Positions 4,846 to 6,847 of a stretch of DNA of 6,847 nucleotides are shown here, one piece after another (position 1 is the stretch's first letter; each line of letters starts with the position of its first letter). Both the position numbers and the translations under genes were made by a program. A model generated the notes under the pieces. The model made no database searches, was not told the origin of the DNA, and was given only the letters and a program-made list of their open reading frames with translations. Origin of the DNA: an uncultured Lachnospiraceae bacterium (GTDB taxonomy: Bacteria > Bacillota > Clostridia > Lachnospirales > Lachnospiraceae). Location of the stretch: NCBI GenBank assembly GCA_937916415.1, contig CALGGH010000002.1:1-6847 (forward strand). Reading direction: 5' to 3'.

Positions 4846-6738
4846 GTGTCATTTATGAAAAAAACAGTCTCCCGAAAATCAGCTTTAAGTGATGAAATAC
4901 TGATGTCCGTGGACAAGCCGGCCAGGTACGTAGGCGGCGAGGTCAATTCGGTCATGAAGGATCTGTCGGAGGTTGAGGTGCGTTTCGCCTTCGCCTTTCC
5001 GGACGTATACGACATCGGAATGGCGCATCTTGGCATACAGATACTCTATGACATGCTTAATTCATGGAGCGACGTCTGGTGCGAGAGGGTCTATTCGCCG
5101 TGGCCGGACTTAGACCGCATCATGAGGTATCGGGGCATTCCGCTGTTTACCCTGGAAAGTCAGGATCCGGTGCGGGATTTTGATTTCCTTGGCATCACGC
5201 TGCAGTATGAGATGTGCTACACCAACGTGCTGCAGATCCTTGACCTGTCCATGATTCCGCTGAGAGCTACTGACAGGACCGACGCGGATCCGATCGTGAT
5301 AGGCGGCGGCCCATGCTCATACAATCCCGAGCCGATCGCCGACTTTTTTGACGTTTTTTACGTCGGGGAAGGCGAGACCAGATACCGGCAACTGATGGAC
5401 GTATATAAGGAATGCAGGGCATCCGGCATGTCCCGAGCGGATATCCTGAGGAGGATATGCCTGATCCCGGGCATGTACGTGCCGTCCCTGTATCGCGAGG
5501 AATACAATGATGACGGAACGATAAGCGGACGCGTCAAATTATATGACAAAGCGCCTGACGTGATCACGAAGGAACTGGTGACTGACCTGTCGGATACCTA
5601 TTATCCTCGCAAGCCCCTTGTTCCGCTCATACAGACCGCTCAGGACCGGATAACCCTGGAGATCCAGCGCGGATGCATCAGGGGCTGCAGGTTCTGTCAG
5701 GCGGGTCAGCTATATCGTCCGGTCAGGGAACGCGATCCGGAGTATTTGAAGCAGCTGGCACTGGACATGATGGATTCTACCGGGATCGACGAGCTGACCC
5801 TTAGCTCGCTTTCGTCCAGCGACTATTCGCATCTGGAGGAGCTGATAGGGTTTCTGATGGATGAGTGCGGCAAGAGGCACGTCAACATTTCCCTGCCTTC
5901 GCTTCGCATAGACGCATTTTCCCTGGACGTCATGAACAAGGTACAGGACATCCGCAAGTCATCGCTGACGTTTGCTCCCGAGGCGGGAACCCAGCGCATG
6001 CGCGACATCATCAACAAGGGCCTCACCAAAGATGATATAATTAACGGAGCCACGCAGGCCTTTCTTGGCGGCTGGACCAGGGTCAAGCTGTATTTCATGC
6101 TTGGCCAGCCGTTCGAAACGGACGACGATATCCTGGCGATCCCGGAGCTTGCCGATAAGATCGCCCGCGTCTACTATGAGACGGTCCCGAAGGAAAAGCG
6201 CCAGGGCAGGTGTCAGGTGCAGGCCTCCACGTCCTTCTTCGTTCCCAAGCCGATGACCCCGTTCCAGTGGGCACCGATGAATTCCCCGGAGGAATTTATC
6301 CGGAAGGCGCGGCTCGTCAAAGACGGCGTGCAGAGCATGCTGAACCGAAAGTCGCTTTCGTACCACTATCATGACGATCATCAGACAGAACTGGAGGGGC
6401 TTCTGGCCCGCGGGGACCGGAGGGTCGGAAAGACCATCCTCGCCGCTTACCGGAAGGGCTGCATCTATGACGCCTGGAATGAGCATCTTCAGTATGACAA
6501 ATGGCTGGAGGCGATGGAAGAGACCGGTGTCAGCTTTGAATTCTATAACTACCGCGAGAGGCCGGTCAGTGAGATCCTCCCGTGGGATTTCATCGACATC
6601 GGGGTGACCCGGGCTTTCATGGCGCGGGAATGGGAAAACGCAAGGCGCGGGGTCGTCACGCCGAACTGCCGTGAGATGTGCTCCGGATGCGGGGCCAGGT
6701 GCTATCCGGGAGGTGTCTGCTTTGAAGGTCAGGATTAA
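4846..6738 (+). CDS. TIGR03960-type radical SAM protein with B12-binding-like N-terminus
   Basis: The 630-residue product belongs to the conserved radical SAM family known as TIGR03960, whose reaction is unknown to me. The N-terminal 250 residues carry family hallmarks: KPARYVGGEVNS (24-35), FPDVYDIGMAHLG (51-63), a GGGP turn (153-156) and VGEGE (173-177). These resemble a cobalamin-binding-type domain, though I see no clear cobalt-ligating DxHxxG motif. The radical SAM cluster motif CxxxCxxC is at C277, C281 and C284 within RGCIRGCRFCQAG. The barrel continues through LSSLSSSDYSHL and SLPSLRIDAF. The extreme C-terminus has a second cysteine group at C608, C612, C615, C619 and C625, possibly another Fe-S site. 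Start choice: GTG 4846 with GGAG at 4837-4840 (see that entry); a longer frame opening at 4720 inside hisI is rejected. The next gene overlaps its end by 17 bases, matching the well-known pairing of these two families, which are sometimes fused. Confidence 0.9.
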   Translation: MSFMKKTVSRKSALSDEILMSVDKPARYVGGEVNSVMKDLSEVEVRFAFAFPDVYDIGMAHLGIQILYDMLNSWSDVWCERVYSPWPDLDRIMRYRGIPLFTLESQDPVRDFDFLGITLQYEMCYTNVLQILDLSMIPLRATDRTDADPIVIGGGPCSYNPEPIADFFDVFYVGEGETRYRQLMDVYKECRASGMSRADILRRICLIPGMYVPSLYREEYNDDGTISGRVKLYDKAPDVITKELVTDLSDTYYPRKPLVPLIQTAQDRITLEIQRGCIRGCRFCQAGQLYRPVRERDPEYLKQLALDMMDSTGIDELTLSSLSSSDYSHLEELIGFLMDECGKRHVNISLPSLRIDAFSLDVMNKVQDIRKSSLTFAPEAGTQRMRDIINKGLTKDDIINGATQAFLGGWTRVKLYFMLGQPFETDDDILAIPELADKIARVYYETVPKEKRQGRCQVQASTSFFVPKPMTPFQWAPMNSPEEFIRKARLVKDGVQSMLNRKSLSYHYHDDHQTELEGLLARGDRRVGKTILAAYRKGCIYDAWNEHLQYDKWLEAMEETGVSFEFYNYRERPVSEILPWDFIDIGVTRAFMAREWENARRGVVTPNCREMCSGCGARCYPGGVCFEGQD

Positions 6739-6847
6739 ATTTGTGAAACAGGGGAACCTGAAATTCATCGGCCATCTGGACGTCATGCGGACCTTCCAGA
6801 AGGTGAACCGCCGCGCTGGGATCGATATTAAGTATTCCGAAGGCTTT
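6722..6847 (+). CDS. TIGR03936/DUF2344-type protein, N-terminus only (runs off the window)
   Basis: The first 42 codons are visible and the frame is open at the window edge. The product begins MKVRIKFVKQGNLKFIGHLD and continues through DVMRTFQKVNRRAGIDIKYSEGF. This is the characteristic start of the family that normally follows, or is fused to, TIGR03960 radical SAM proteins. The function is not established to my knowledge; the association suggests a shared process, possibly RNA-related because the pair is often near rng, rplU and rpmA in Firmicutes (general knowledge, not visible here). The start is TTG at 6722: GGGAGG at 6708-6713 lies 8 bases upstream and homologues start with MKVR-like residues. 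The start overlaps the last 17 bases of the radical SAM gene, implying translational coupling. GTG at 6743 is a weaker alternative. Confidence 0.85.
   Translation, partial: MKVRIKFVKQGNLKFIGHLDVMRTFQKVNRRAGIDIKYSEGF

Noticed and set aside
5959..6786. 275-codon open frame on the - strand
   Set aside because: It lies antisense to the well-supported radical SAM gene, arises from GC-rich codon use and has no recognisable motif.

Overview
The window is a mostly bacterial segment of roughly 50% GC or more, densely packed with genes that all read on the + strand. It holds a histidine biosynthesis cluster (hisZ-hisG-hisD-hisB-hisI), followed by a conserved radical SAM gene and the start of its usual partner gene. 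Several features point to a member of the Firmicutes, class Clostridia, most likely Lachnospiraceae: a short-form HisG paired with HisZ, a RecU-type resolvase upstream, strong GGAGG-type ribosome binding sites and some TTG/GTG starts. The family placement is inference.

Layout. Positions 1-102 do not resemble the rest: three tandem CCCCAAT heptamers are followed by 80 bases with only 7 G or C. At about 103-106 this gives way abruptly to the C-terminal half of a RecU Holliday-junction resolvase that has lost its catalytic half (106-369). Then come hisZ (392-1519), a 73-bp spacer with two hairpins, hisG (1593-2234), a 267-bp spacer, hisD (2502-3797), hisB (3808-4395), a 62-bp spacer containing a possible 19-codon micro-ORF, hisI (4458-4820), a TIGR03960-type radical SAM gene (about 4846-6738), and the first 42 codons of a TIGR03936/DUF2344-type gene (6722 to the window end).

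How the genes work together. HisZ and HisG together form the ATP phosphoribosyltransferase of step 1. HisI (cyclohydrolase domain only) acts at step 3, HisB (dehydratase only) at step 7 and HisD at the last two oxidations. Genes for HisE, HisA, HisH, HisF, HisC and histidinol-phosphate phosphatase are absent from the window and must lie elsewhere if the pathway is complete. The two downstream genes are a conserved pair unrelated to histidine synthesis as far as is known.

The most unusual features are (1) a 156-bp MITE-like foldback element inserted exactly at the hisG stop codon, with about 31-bp terminal inverted repeats and a TTA direct repeat on each side, and (2) the left end, whose heptamers are telomere-like, correctly oriented for a chromosome end, and joined through AT-rich DNA to a gene broken in its middle. 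The second is most simply read as a chimeric junction or contig-end artefact, possibly involving ciliate DNA, but deserves checking. I did not find a wholly new multi-gene system in this window.
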